DNA of 64,000 bases from Doryteuthis pealeii (Eukaryota > Mollusca > Cephalopoda > Myopsida > Loliginidae), in contig CM042145.1 in the NCBI GenBank assembly GCA_023376005.1, forward strand, positions 66,405,134 to 66,469,133, in the 5' to 3' direction. The notes below the pieces were generated by a model. That model was given only the letters and a program-made list of their open reading frames with translations, made no database searches and was not told the DNA's origin. The translations under genes and the position numbers were made by a program. Position 1 is the first letter of the stretch, and each line of letters starts with the position of its first letter. This document shows, in pieces, positions 22,089-34,035 of the stretch.

Positions 22089-22259
22089 GTGTGTCAACTG
22101 GTGAAGCGTATTGTACACCATTGCAGCTCTCGACACCTACAGATGCTTGTAACAGTTGTACAACCAGTCCAGTCACGCAGTTTTATTTATACGGCAGAGC
22201 TATCTTCAAGGGATCGTCAATCATCGACAGCGTCCAATAATGTCATGATCAAAGCCAAG
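22089..22259 (+). CDS. Putative exon 1 of an unrecognised spliced gene
   Basis: A pyrimidine-rich attgttgtttcttctag acceptor precedes 171 bases that end in AAAGCCAAG followed by gtaaac. Frame 1 is open throughout (57 codons, phase 0 to 0; starts VCQLVKRIVHHC, ends ASNNVMIKAK) and joins in frame to the exon at 38648. Another frame (from 22091, with GEAYCTPLQLSTP and FYLYGRAIFKG) is open for 49 codons but stops at 22238, so a terminal exon in that frame is the alternative. I recognise neither protein. The true first exon is not identified. Confidence 0.45.
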
Positions 22260-22345
22260 GTAAACAGAAAACATCAACGCATTTTTACCTTACATTTTTG
22301 CCATACCATAAAAAGTACACCTCTGTGTACGCTATTTTTGTTTTA

Positions 22346-23270
22346 AATATTCTACTATAAATAAGATACTCGGAATTATTATTTCTGGGAAAACATTATG
22401 AAATCAAAACGGATATTATTATATATTATCATTTAGCAAACTATACAGCACTGAAATTCTGTAACAAAAATATAAATTTTACACCACTGTAACATATCTC
22501 CCCAAAATGAAGCTAAACGCATGAATATATGTAAGTGGAGTACTTATATTTGAAATGCAATCTATTCACATATTTTTAACAATAGTTTCAATGCTGTAGA
22601 GTTTGGTAAGAAATAATACCTAATAATATCCACTTTCATTGTCTAATAATACATATGAAATAAGATACCAGAATTTTCCCATTTTTAATAGAAGATTATA
22701 GAATCATTACTGAATATTGTATATTGTCAAATAATATAGCATTGCAAATAAAAACCTTCAAATGCATGAAAGCCGTGTACTTTTTGGACTGACTCCTATT
22801 TTGATTTGTTGGTAACGAGTTCAATCTATAGAATTTGTTAATAAATAATGAAAAATGATATTTCTTTTGATTGTATGATATTCCACAAGAAATAACAAAA
22901 CAGAAAAAATTAATTTTTTTTAATGAAAAATGTTTGTGGTGTACTTATTTATCGGCAATGCTGTATGATTGTTTTTAAGTGTACTGTTTTCCCTTTATTA
23001 TATTGTTTGTTTTCATCTATGTAAATCTATTCATATTTGTTTATGTTTGAATCCGTTTGCTATAAACTGCATCCGATCTATTTATTTAACAATGCCCATT
23101 TTCTATTAATTGTATATCGTAAAATTTGTCTGAATAAACTGATCTTTGGCAAGCGCTCCGTCAATTCATTCAAGCTATCCCATATCGGTAAGACCTCCCC
23201 AAAACTCAGTGAGGCTCATTTACTGGAGATCTGGGGAGTGTAGATTAGCCCTTCATTATTATTACTCTAA
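22346..23270. other. No gene seen
   Basis: AT-rich, with no long frames, SINE heads or clear repeats, except weak repeat-like sequence near 23140-23240. Confidence 0.4.
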
Positions 23271-23274
23271 AGTC

Positions 23275-23328
23275 AATTCTGTCCGGGGTTGTAGAACTTT
23301 TTAGGGTCTCATCTATGGTCAAATAGAT
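23275..23328 (+). repeat. Family D 3' end
   Basis: Ends gggtctcatctatggtcaaa, matching the dispersed family described at 16622. Confidence 0.5.
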
Positions 23329-23935
23329 ATGTTTAAAGATATTCGTATTCTATAATACCGTGTGAAAAAAGTATTACGAAACAAATATACGAAAATGTAA
23401 ATAGGAAATGCAACTTCTTAACCTCTTAGGCATGAAATAACCCGAGACGTATTAACATGCCATTAAACTCCTTAAATCAACCAATCAACTTCAGATTTCT
23501 TCTGGGAATATGTATGCTATAAATTTCCCTAATAAATCCATATGTATAAACGCTTTTTCATGGTATAACGGTTAGCCATCCCATTTTTCTTGTCAAGTAT
23601 TGAGTTTGTTCCTCACTAGATGTACTAATCTTTCAGTCTGTGTCAAATCTATGGTAATTTTTAACGGTGTATAATCCTGCTTTTCTGTGAGTGAGAGTAA
23701 ATAAAATGTACTCTGATATATATTGACGTATCTACTAATAATCACTTCCTTTGACAATATGATTAAAATGTCAAAGGATTCTAAGCGATCACTCAGACTA
23801 ATATTGCAGAACTTCGATAAACAGAAACAACCAGTGCTTTCCATCTCACTTGACATTATGATGACCGGGTCTTCAGCAAAACTAAATATTTCTTGCCTGG
23901 TGCCGTATTAAGCTCTACTTAGTAAATGGCTACTT

Positions 23936-24206
23936 AGATTTATGTCTGTAAGAATGGAAAGGGAATTGAATTATGAGGAAAAATGAGTAAAGAAAAGAAA
24001 TGTAGATGGATAAAAATGAATTTAATCGATATCACATTTAATCGATATCACTTACACATGTGTTTCGGTCCGTTTATCAAAATGTATACGGATTACGCTA
24101 TTATTATTATTAAAATAAAATAAAAAAACTCAAAAAATAAAAAAAATCACTCTGATGAAGGTCGTAAAAAAATCTCTCTGTGTACGGAATATTTTTACAT
24201 TTTTCC

Positions 24207-24255
<49 letters not shown>

Positions 24256-24428
24256 TGAATTTCATCTGATTATTTTAATAATAATAATAGCGTAATCCGT
24301 ATACGTTTTGATAAACGGACCGAAACACATGTGTAAGTGATATCGATTAAATGTGATATCGATTAAATTCATTTTTATCCATCTACATTTCTTTTCTTTA
24401 CTCATTTTTTCCTCAGATTTATGTCTGT
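23936..24428. mobile_element. Palindromic element with 14-bp target duplication, family E
   Basis: agatttatgtctgt is present directly at 23936-23949 and 24415-24428. Inside, the arms gaggaaaaatgagtaaag... (from 23975) and its complement (ending 24414) pair over about 120 bases, through two gatatcgattaaat-like units and accgaaacacatgtg. The centre holds ctctgatgaaggtc (24150) and a (ATT)n tract (24208-24254). The tttcggt and ctgatgaaggt blocks match 1110-1300. A retroelement with inverted terminal parts is likely; no coding frame remains. Confidence 0.75.
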
Positions 24429-24469
24429 GTATTTTTCAAACTGCGAAATAGTTTTCTCATTTGTCTAGT

Positions 24470-24625
24470 TCCCGAGTTCGAAAAGAAGGTTCCCGAGTCC
24501 GAAGAGAAGGTTCCCAAGTCCGACAAGAAATACCTGAAGAAGGCCGGAGGGCACATCGGCCGAAACGTTGTACAAATAACAATGAAGATGAGGACAATAA
24601 TACTAATCATCAAGCCTCATCTCAA
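24470..24625 (+). repeat. Family A repeat, single arm
   Basis: Tandem gaaggttcccgagtccga units, then CTGAAGA (24534-24540), GGCCG (24542-24546), a ten-base loop, CGGCC (24557-24561), GAAA (24562-24565) and cgttgtacaaataacaatg. It begins within 60 bases of the right target duplication of the family E element. Confidence 0.75.
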
Positions 24626-24999
24626 ACATTCAGAGAAAAAGTTGGATATGTCATTAAACAAAGAAGCAGAAACTAATTTCATGAAAATTGTTCTCTGTTA
24701 GTTTTGTTATGGGATCACTATAATCATGTAAAAAAAAAATTAAACCTGAAAATTTATGGAATTTGAAATTTTTTAGCACATTTTAGTTCAAATTTAATTT
24801 TCTGAAACTGTGTGTCTATTGTTTGGTAGATTGATTTTACAATCATTTGTAATATAAATCCGGTTTAGTTTGTATATTCCATACTTCCGTGGGATTAGTC
24901 ACGGGGTGATACTTTTGATCTTATATCGCAACTAAGCTAAATTTAATAGAAATTTGTTATATACTCATTCCTCATCACGCAGAGAGTTCTCAGGTATAT

Positions 25000-25006
<7 letters not shown>

Positions 25007-25078
<72 letters not shown>
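25007..25078. repeat. (GA)n microsatellite
   Basis: About 35 GA units. Confidence 0.95.
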
Positions 25079-25079
<1 letters not shown>

Positions 25080-25082
<3 letters not shown>

Positions 25083-25480
25083 GTTCTTAGTCTTAAATGA
25101 TTTCTCTGTGTTTCAGCTTGTTGGTTCTTGTTAACTGCTTCTACTTCGGCCACCATCTTCTCTGGGTTTTCGGCTGGGTTGATTTTTCTTCTTGATTTCT
25201 TCCTACTGGACTGGGCTGGTCATTGTCTTAACATTTAATTAATACAACAAGACTTGGTGTTCTTAATAGTACAGCTTTTATTTCCACAGCCCATTTGATT
25301 CCCCCGCGGGGACACCGACCCCGTGAGCTGACAACACGTCTACGATCCTTGAAAGCCGGGTCGATCTGTTCACTAAACTTATTCTCTCGCGTCTGTAATG
25401 GCGCGTTTTTAAGGGGTCAAATGTTATTAACCGTCCAAAACCGTCGGTAATTTTCCATGGAACCCATGATTTTAAGTTAA
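25080..25480 (-). other. Possible LTR and leader, weak
   Basis: On the minus strand a GC-rich stretch (about 25300-25360) is followed by aataaaagctgtactatt, a polyadenylation-like signal, and then a short ATG frame (MVAEVEAVNKNQQAETQ) that ends in the (CT)n tract. The order LTR, then gag start, is possible, but no paired LTR is present. Confidence 0.25.
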
Positions 25481-25878
25481 CGGCCCTAATTCAAATTTCA
25501 GGTACGTTCATGAATTATATCTGCTCATAAGTTATGTAACATCAAATCTAAATTTCTATTTTTTCATTATTTAGCCGAGTTGGTTATACGTGTACAATTT
25601 GGAATTCCAATAATCATACGGATTTCTACAACGGCTAATTGGGCGCTAAGGTAAACACAGACACTCGTAGAATCAATTTCAGTCTTGATTGCAAGATTGC
25701 AAATACGGATTTAGGGCGTGTGAGCAGCATTAGGCGTTAACTAGCATTACAAAACATTTCTATATTGGTTGCGGTGCACATTTTTATATCTATTTACCTA
25801 ATCTGCTATATGCCCGAGCAATATATACTAGCCAACCAATCTATAACAATTTTTTTCTCTTTCTCTCACTCTCTCTGT

Positions 25879-25880
<2 letters not shown>

Positions 25881-25930
<50 letters not shown>

Positions 25931-26098
25931 ATGTGTGTGTATATATATATGTATATTATTTGAAAAAATAAATAATCAAGTTTATATTCCATAAACGTAT
26001 TTTCATTAGTCAAAACAAATATAATCAAAATACTTTTAATTTGAAAATATTAGATGTATTGTGCGCAAGCCTATAAACACACACACACACACACACAT

Positions 26099-26177
<79 letters not shown>
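25881..26177. repeat. (TA)n(GT)n and (CA)n(TA)n microsatellites
   Basis: (TA)n at 25881-25918 with a GT-rich run to 25950, then (CA)n at 26078-26136 and (TA)n at 26137-26177. Confidence 0.95.
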
Positions 26178-26178
<1 letters not shown>

Positions 26179-26430
26179 TACTAAAGCTGAGCGAATCGAC
26201 TTTTATTTCCTAAAGGCTTTTTTACTGTTTAGTTGAATTATACGAATGTTATACTAATTTATTCCTTAATTTTTAGAATTGAATTTTGTTTGAAAAAAAA
26301 TCCATTTTAGAAGGTTCTAATTAGTCATAATTTGTAATTAAGTCAAAACCTGACCCGTCCCTGTCTTAAAATACTGCCAATCATTCTCCCCCTCCCTATG
26401 TATCTTTTGATTACCCCCTCGTTAAATGTA
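26177..26430 (+). repeat. Dispersed repeat, family U
   Basis: Starts actaaagctgagcgaatcg directly after (TA)n, as at 1764, and keeps the same order of blocks for about 250 bases. Confidence 0.6.
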
Positions 26431-26862
26431 TTAGTTTATCTATGCGCGTAAAAACGAGATGGGAGAGAAGATCCATACCAGCAGCGAAGAGCTTGCACGT
26501 AATAAAATTCCATGATCCATTTCAATTTAAATTAGGTCAACCGTTTCTTTCTTAGGAATTTTACAAAATGATTTTAATGTTTTTTTTTAACTCTCCGGTC
26601 GTATGCTTTTTTAAAACTCTCCGGTCGTATGTTTTTTTATTGATTTAATTCACTTTGCAAACACTATTTTGCAATTAGGGTGGATTGGAGGTTATAATTT
26701 CACTTTAAATGTTACTTTCGATATATTTTATTCATTCTATTTGAATAAAATAAATTGGCAACCGTTTCTGGGTTGAAATTATAAGATCTTTAAGCAGTTT
26801 CATTTGTAAATGTATCAAAAACAAAGATTTTGGAGGGGCTTCATATAGTAAGATTTTTAAAA

Positions 26863-27370
26863 CTAAATGTTAAAAAATTGGTGCAAATTAGAAATGTACT
26901 TTTTGGTGTCAGTACTTATAATACCAACTTTCTCTGGTGGTGTCATTTTGATATTAAAAAGTTGAAAATCGACATACCCTAGTGGTGATAGACCATTGGA
27001 AATTGGACCCAAAATGCCCCTTCGATTTTGATAGAACGATTTAAGATCATATTTGTCAGCAGCCTCCTGCAAAGCTTTTGCCTTTGATGTTCACCAACTC
27101 TCCTTCATCTTCCTCAAATCTTTCTTGTGATTTTCCTTTGGCTGATTTAAGTGCATCTTTCTTTGTTTGACATTTTTAGCGTTCATCCACACTTGATGAC
27201 ATTTACGCATGTTTTCAAGGAGAGATTGTATTTCAGGAAACCAATCTTGATGTTTCCGATGAACATATCCAATTGTTTCTTTTGCCGAGGTATAGAGAAT
27301 ATCCCACTGACCCGACCATGCCGCTTCAACTTCATCCCCGATGTCAAAAGGTATGAGCTTGGAAAGAGCT
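26863..27370 (-). pseudogene. LINE fragment: linker between endonuclease and RT
   Basis: The minus strand reads IGDEVEAAWSGQWDILYTSA, then YVHRKHQDWFPE, IQSLLENMRKCHQVWMNA, a stop after KMKESW, then SKAKALQEAADKYDLKSFYQ and RRGILGPISNGLSPLG. The HQDWF and the order Leu/Lys-rich helix, FY, GP...SPL are typical of the linker before the RT domain in LINEs related to the one at 35150-37111. The RT itself is absent. Confidence 0.65.
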
Positions 27371-27790
27371 CAAGATTTCCGTATCTTTCAACTTTGTTAC
27401 ATCTACATCTCTGTTGTTTCGATACATTTAAATGATGCTTATTTGTTACCGCTGGTTTCAAAGCATTAGATGCTTATCGTCAGACAAATCACCTTGTAAA
27501 TGACATTCAAATGAACATCCGTTATGAATAGCGTTCTCACTTTATTCGACTCCGTGACACCCTCGTGCGTGCATGATGCTAAAGATAACATTTGGAAAAA
27601 GTTTTTTTCTTTAAGGTGGTTGATTTTGTGCTGTAATTTTTTCAGTCCAAGAATTTAATAACTATTTCTTTCTGTGGGGACATGCTTTAATATTTTCGAT
27701 TTAGTTTTTAGGTGTTTTTTCGGTAAAGCTAGTCCTTGTAAATCCGGAATTTTTCTGTAGAGCATAGTCCACATCTCTTGGATCCAATGA

Positions 27791-27797
27791 TCTCCCT

Positions 27798-27868
<71 letters not shown>

Positions 27869-27975
27869 ATGTGTTTTGTGTGTGTGTGTGTGTGTGTGTA
27901 AACGAAAATGGAATTAGATCTGACAATTTGAAGAAAATATACAATATGTACTATTGTTTTTCCTTTTATATTTTC

Positions 27976-28031
<56 letters not shown>
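27791..28031. repeat. (CT)n(TA)n(GT)n and (TA)n microsatellites
   Basis: (CT)n(TA)n(GT)n at 27791-27900 and (TA)n at 27978-28031. The second lies inside the duplicated segment described next. Confidence 0.95.
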
Positions 28032-28271
28032 GTATATCAAAATGTATATCATGTGTGTTTGTGTAATATATATATAATGTTTGTGTATCGCCCTGTATAA
28101 CGTAGTTCAATCTGAATATTGATTGTCAAATACTATATACATTAAAAATAATTTTCATATTCTAACTTAAAATTACTTAAATTTGCTCTCATATATATAT
28201 ATACATATGTATATATATATATATATATATCCTCTTCGAATATGTCTGTTATACTTACTGCATTTACATTT
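27936..28271 (+). repeat. Segment duplicated at 31753-32640 (copy without insertion)
   Basis: From atatacaatatgtactattg to gttatacttactgcatttac the segment matches 31753-32640, except that in this copy the (TA)n tract is uninterrupted. Confidence 0.85.
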
Positions 28272-28434
28272 TCTCCATGACAATTATTTCCAGATTACTA
28301 TTTTCTGTAGCAGTATTTTTTGTTCAATAAGTTTGTTGCTTATAATTCAGAAAAGTATAAACACACTTGAGATGGGCTAGACTCGTGATCCAAATAAGAC
28401 ACTACATAATTCCAAATATCTTCATCTATATCCA

Positions 28435-28740
28435 GCTGCATAACAGAATAAGAAATGTTCGATGATCATATCTCAGGTACAGGGACAAAATAAAAAAAAA
28501 TCTTATGGCATTGAGGAAACTTGTTGGGAGCAATTTGGTGCAATTCGCAAGGTTTGGCGGAAGAAATGCTACAAAACCATTAATAACTGACAGAAAAACA
28601 TCGCCAGAAGTACTGGGGAAGAAAGCTATATAGGTCATACCAGACACTTCATTTCCTGCATGAAATATCTGCAGGTCTTTGGTTGGTTTAAAACGTCAGG
28701 AGACACATGCATTAGAACTGTCAAGAGCTGTTTAATGCTC
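28435..28740 (+). pseudogene. Coding-like fragment, unrecognised
   Basis: A plus frame reads YLRYRDKIKKNLMALRKLV and SNLVQFARFGGRNATKPLIT, DRKTSPEVLGKKAI, with stops before and after. The composition looks like former coding sequence; I cannot name the family. It may be a transposon relic. Confidence 0.25.
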
Positions 28741-28764
28741 ATACGTTGAAATCAACGGAGGAGT

Positions 28765-28768
<4 letters not shown>

Positions 28769-28835
<67 letters not shown>

Positions 28836-28933
28836 ATGTGTGTGTGTATGAATATGTTCATATGCATATATGTGTGTATGTGTATGTGTATGTGGCATGT
28901 ATTCATACGAAGTTCATATATATATATATGTAT

Positions 28934-28979
<46 letters not shown>

Positions 28980-28980
28980 G
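28769..28980. repeat. (TA)n, TG-rich and (CA)n microsatellites
   Basis: (TA)n 28769-28828, imperfect TG/TA to 28930, then (CA)n 28938-28968. Confidence 0.95.
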
Positions 28981-29480
28981 AGTGTGTACGTGACGTGTAT
29001 TCCTAAGAGGCCAAGTACACATTACTTACGCACGAAAAATATTTAATGTAAAATTTAATATATATCTATTTAGTTTTGCGTATCATTTAATAGCATTGGT
29101 TATTTGATGTTTATTGAAATTATATTTATTGTATATATCTATACCTATTTGTTTACACAGGATTATTATTAGTTACTTGAAACCATATATCTATGTTCAA
29201 ATAAAGGACTACTATTACATAGAAATATTTACTTGAAACCATATAATTATTAGTATAAGATAGGAATTCTTAAAACCATACGATTGTGTTAAAATGATTT
29301 GCATTAGATAGGAAAACTTGATATCATATAATTTTGTCCCCCCACCCCAAAAAACAACAACGAATAAAAAATGTGATTATAAATATACAATGCGATTCCC
29401 TAATCTCTAGATATAAAATAAGCCTATACAAGTTGAAATGTCGTTAAAATCAATAGATCAATCATCCTCATGCATATACA

Positions 29481-29760
29481 AATGTTACATAATCTATGCA
29501 TAGATTATTGTCAACCCCCTGTATTTCTGAAGGGATGGCCCCTTTTCATATCACGGGCGGTACTTTCCATGGAATATTACAGAAAGCCCGCGAAATACGT
29601 GAAGTCACGTGGGACCTGGTTGGCTCTCAGTTTCAGCTTGGACGTCAGGCAGAGAAGATGTATCTGCTTTAGCTGGAACTCACTGCACACGCGCGTTGTG
29701 TTAGTTAGAGAAATATGTTTAGTTAAGTAAATAAAGGTTTAAATAAATAATATGGTTTTG
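29481..29760 (+). other. LTR-like segment, weak
   Basis: Begins tgttacataatctatgcata, is GC-richer in the middle (cacgtgggacctgg), and carries aataaaggtttaaataaata followed by ttggcaacaagactgacc. The order fits the end of an LTR, but no partner LTR or retroviral-type frame is visible. Confidence 0.3.
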
Positions 29761-29964
29761 TGGTTGATGAATGTCTTGGCAACAAGACTGACCAAGAAGA
29801 AGAAATGAATCAAGGACGACCAACCAGCAAGAACAGAGACGCTAGAAGAAGAACGTAAGATACCAAAGATGAGCAGAAGAATAATAGAAGTAAAGAAAGG
29901 GTATACAACACAAACACTTATGCTACGCTTGTACACATACATACTCCTATAGACACGCTCGCAC

Positions 29965-30960
29965 TTATACGAACGTGCATTATTGAACTTATATTTGTAT
30001 ACCCAGGGACAGAAGATCTAATAGTGTCACATATCTGTATTTCATATTGATACATTTAACGCAGAAATATTGACTAATGCATTTCTCATGCAGCAATTGA
30101 CGTAATAACTGAGCAACTTCCATTTAAATATTACGCGATAAATGAACAAACCTTCTCCAAGATAACGTTAAACATTCTCTGCACATATAACCTAAATCAT
30201 TTCGTTTCTTTCAAAAATAGGAATCACTGGCCACTGTCTGAAAATCGCCTCACATCGTCTTCAAACCACGGTGCAAAATGCATCGAGCTGGATCTGGTCG
30301 AGGTTTAAAAGTCTTCAGCACGAATGATACGCACGCGGAATCATCATTCCCGTGTTGTTACGTAACATCTGCAATCGCGTAATCAACTCAACGGCCGAAA
30401 ACAAACGCGTTTTTAAATAACAAACTGATAACAAAACATCTCCGATGAACGGATCATATAATCTCTTCTCTACACTATTTCATTTTTTGAATACCCTGTC
30501 CGGTGGCGAAAGCTGCTTGGTAGCGCTAGGAAGTGGCAGTCCTGCCTTAGCTACCGAAACTGTGTTATCACTCCTAGTTGGCAGCTGATGAGGGCAGGGT
30601 ATCGCACGTGCTATCACACGTTGTATGACGAAAAAAATAAGAATGATCTTTCGAAGTGAATTATTGCAAACTAAAACATTTTTCTTATTTTCCGTGTATG
30701 TCTGACTAATACTGCGTTTCTTACGGGTATTTGCATTTTACATTGTTAAATGCTATTCTAATAATATTTTCCTCCGATAAAGTATCACTGAAATTTGTGT
30801 TTCAGAAACAAGAGAACGAAAAGAATTTTGTTTTAAGGAAGTATAATGTATTAAAAAAAATGAATATGAAAACACGAAAAATTAAGCTTTCATTGTTCAT
30901 TACGATTTAATTAGACTATTGACATCGTTTAGCAAGCCAGTCTTCCGTCTCTCACATTTC
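29965..30960. other. No gene; one short dispersed repeat
   Basis: 29980-30035 (gtgcattattgaac, then tagtgtcacat) resembles 37295-37355. 30490-30610 has weak dyad symmetry (taccctgtcc against ggcagggta). Otherwise unassigned. Confidence 0.4.
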
Positions 30961-30999
30961 CACAGCGTTGAGAGTTAATTTCTCACTAGGTGATAAATT

Positions 31000-31250
31000 A
31001 CTTGCCACCTTGTGCCAAATCAAAGCTTCGCGTTGTGAATTTGGTTAGCAAACTAGATTATCGGACATGCATATACGATCTGACATTGGAAAAGGCATAA
31101 ATCGATCGGTTCACCCCCACCACTAGCAATAGGTAAATAGGTCACTGTGCTCGTTACCTTTGGTGCGGTAACCGGCCTACGAGAAGGAAAACTGAACCTC
31201 AACTAGCTTTATTCTGCTTATAATTGTGTCACATCCTGGCTGTGGTGGAA
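31000..31250 (+). mobile_element. SINE family B, 3' two thirds
   Basis: aaccggcctacgagaaggaa and gtgtcacatcctggctgtgg match the body and tail of 8589-8873; the head is degraded. Confidence 0.6.
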
Positions 31251-31489
31251 GGGTAAATAAGCTAATCTTAGTAAATATCTATGAAACTACATTCAGATCG
31301 GCTCGCGGGCTTCGGTTCGTGAGGACAGATAGAAATGATTCGTTGATTTACTTGAAAGCAGCAAAAAATAAACATTGCATTATTTTTACTGCTTTGTTTT
31401 GGGTGAAAAAATCACGAGTTGTGATTTTATTTTCGACGCAAATATAATTTAAATTTCAAGAATCGTGTTTTGGGCAAGAAAACCATCTT

Positions 31490-31730
31490 CGTCCGTCGAA
31501 GGTCAAACAACCCTGTCGGTTGGACTTGTAATACACAGTCTATATCCCTTAGAGAGGTTGAGCCCTCTCCAGGAAGGTGTGTCAATATTAAAGTGTAGGT
31601 CCACTAGTATTGTGCTTGTTTGGGACCCATCTATAGGTCAAATAGAACAATATTGTCATTAGGTAAATATTTGAAACAATTTAACTGTTTGCAAGCAAAT
31701 AATTATTATTAGATTGAAATAATTACTTGA
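31490..31730 (+). repeat. Dispersed repeat, family D
   Basis: Ends gggacccatctataggtcaa, followed by attattagattgaaata, as in the other copies. Confidence 0.6.
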
Positions 31731-31791
31731 GACTATTTGTAATTATATATAGATATACAATATGTACTATTGTTTTTCCTTTTATCTTTTC

Positions 31792-31842
<51 letters not shown>

Positions 31843-31866
31843 AGTTTATTTACAGTACAGAATTTA

Positions 31867-32092
31867 ATAAGGACGCGTAAAAGCATATGCATTATGTAAA
31901 ATAAATTGTTTTTTTTTCTTAAAAAGAAAGGAAAAGGGTACCCTAGTTTTGATTTAAAATCAGAAATGAATTTCTTCTTTTCGAGAAGAAGAAATTCATT
32001 TCTGATTTTAAATCAAAACTAGGGTACCCTTTTCCTTTCTTTTTAAGAAAAAATAACAATTTATTTTACATAATGCATATGCTTTTACGCGT

Positions 32093-32098
<6 letters not shown>
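31867..32098. mobile_element. Near-perfect palindrome, about 232 bp, inside (TA)n
   Basis: ataaggacgcgtaaaagcat at the left returns as its complement at the right, with about 113-base arms and a very short loop around tcgag at 31981. It has no coding capacity. It is an insertion relative to the duplicate at 27936-28271, most likely a foldback MITE using TA as target. Confidence 0.85.
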
Positions 32099-32130
<32 letters not shown>

Positions 32131-32132
<2 letters not shown>

Positions 32133-32373
32133 AAAAGTCCAGAGAAGAAATCTTCCTTACGACATAGGTTTTTTTAATTTTTTTTTTTAAAACAACTTGT
32201 CGCAGTTTGAGAGCTCAATGTGTGCTCTTATTGTTAGAGTCACAGAGCAAATTTATATTTAAATAAATAACAAAAGACTTATAGATCTTGCATTATAGGA
32301 GAATTAGACATTTTTGTCTAAGCTCCCTGAAATAGTCTATAATGCAAGATCTATAAGTCTTTTGTTATTTATT

Positions 32374-32383
<10 letters not shown>
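32131..32383 (+). repeat. Repeat family P with hairpin
   Basis: ccaaaagtccagagaagaaa, then cgcagtttgagagc and tgtgctctta. At 32253-32383 an inverted repeat (ataacaaaagacttatagat and its complement) surrounds a short gtctaa hairpin. A second copy lies on the minus strand at 58395-58640, next to a Penelope-like frame. Confidence 0.7.
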
Positions 32384-32425
<42 letters not shown>

Positions 32426-32694
32426 GTATATCATAATGTATATCATGTGTGTTTGTGTAATATATATATAATGTTTGTGTATCGCTCTGTATAACGTATT
32501 TCAATGTGAATATTGATTGTCAAATACTATATACATTAAAAATAGTTTTCATATTCTAACTTGAAATTACTTAAATTTGCTCTCATATATATATATATCC
32601 TCTTCGAATATGACTGTTATACTTACTGCATTTACATTTACATATATTAAGACTATTAAAGGCTATAATTGTTTGGAAATAGTTATCATTAGTT

Positions 32695-32921
32695 ACCGGT
32701 TTAGCCCAATCAGTAGAGCATTCACCTAGGAGCCTCGAGGTTCCGTGTTCGATACCGGCTCTCGTTAACTCAGCGTATGAATGTCCCAACTTGGATGTGT
32801 GTGGTAAGGTGGGGAGCTGATGACACGTGTGACGCACCTCTTTAGACGCAAAAACAATCACCCTGATCTGGTACTATTTAAAATGGGATCGACTGATGTC
32901 GACAAAAGGCCACTCCACCGA
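32695..32921 (+). mobile_element. tRNA-derived SINE, family A2
   Basis: Head ggtttagcccaatcagtaga, B box tgttcgatacc, body ggtggggagctgatgacacg, end ggccactccaccgac. Same family as 2647-2845. Confidence 0.8.
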
Positions 32922-32939
32922 CTTTATTTACATGAAACC

Positions 32940-33780
32940 ATAGGTCACTAGTGGTGAGTTCAATTTTCAATTATTGTTCCATACTTCTGACCCTCTGTAG
33001 CAACTAAGCTGATACTGGTAAAATAAACAATACTACATCACTCAAAAAACTATGGGAACTCAATTAATTTTAAACACGAAAAACAACAGAATTCTAACAA
33101 AAATTGTGAACGAGTGGGACAATTATTGTATTCAGAGGCACAGACTTGTAATCTGATTTAACACAAATTAAAAGCTTATACAATTTGTTAGCAAACAACA
33201 AACAGCAATTTGTGACCAACAACAGTCCGTACAAAATAAGATCACACACCTTTGGGGATTTAAAAAAAGAAGCAGTTATATAATTGTTACAAGTTATGAC
33301 CTAAAATTCGGGGCTAGCGACCCCGGCTCATCGCAGGAGGTTGGTTACAATTTAAAATAGATCTTTTCTTGGTCAACTTGAAAATACAACTTCCCGTCAT
33401 CCTTTTTTTTAGACTGGTTCAGGAGTAAGTTGTAAAATCGATGATAAATTGAGTGGGATATTTATATGACAACATTTCTGACTTTTCCGTTCATCTTGTT
33501 CTTGACTCTTCATCTCCACCAACTTCGCATCGAGAGGCTCACAACGCTACAATCACTAGCAGCACCAACACCAGAGATTTTGTCTCATATTTTATGTCCT
33601 ACTAATGTACCTATGACTTTTTATGACTAATTATCATCTTTAAAACCGTTTATCTCAGCGTTCATAATATTCAAACATTTCTAAGAGCGCTAATTCTTCA
33701 TTCAAACATTTTGAATAGACTGATCAACAAAAGACTCTCACAGTCTCCTTATTATCTGTGATAAATTTTATTTTTCCTTA
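32940..33780. other. No gene seen
   Basis: AT-rich with short frames only. The tttatgtcctacttatgtac-like phrase near 33593 recurs at 34104, so part belongs to a dispersed repeat. Confidence 0.4.
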
Positions 33781-33789
33781 AATCAACAA

Positions 33790-33860
33790 AAGCCCTGAAA
33801 AAGATCTACAAAATAGATTGAAACACTGAAGCGTTGGCTGAATAAATATCACTCATTTTA
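33790..33860 (+). repeat. Retroelement end with degenerate hammerhead-like core
   Basis: CTGAAAA (33795-33801), a GATCT/AGATT pairing with a seven-base loop, GAAA (33820-33823), then cgttggctgaataaatatca. The last part matches 1283-1300. G8 of the hammerhead consensus is changed to A. Confidence 0.4.
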
Positions 33861-33930
33861 TTGAACCTGTTTTTTTTCTTCAAATCTTTCATTTTATTAC
33901 ATACCGTCGGATTAAACTTCCATTTTTCTC

Positions 33931-33932
<2 letters not shown>

Positions 33933-34027
<95 letters not shown>

Positions 34028-34035
34028 TGTGTGTT
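33933..34035. repeat. (TA)n(GT)n microsatellite
   Basis: TA units to 33987, then GT units to about 34033. Confidence 0.95.

Larger units (their letters stand above)
31753..32640 (+). repeat. Duplicated segment carrying nested insertions
   Basis: Both flanks (31753-31840 and 32380-32640) match 27936-28271. Between them, in place of a plain (TA)n tract, lie the palindrome 31867-32098 and the family P element 32131-32383, each bordered by TA runs. Confidence 0.85.

Noticed and set aside
23723..23911. Plus frame with FDKQKQPVLSISLDIMMTG
   Set aside because: It looks protein-like, but there is no splice pair, no recognised family and an equally open antisense frame.
24130..24325. Single hammerhead spanning ctgatgaaggtc (24151) and ggaccgaaac (24317)
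   Set aside because: The stem II loop would be about 150 bases and contain a microsatellite; the parts belong to different positions of a palindrome.
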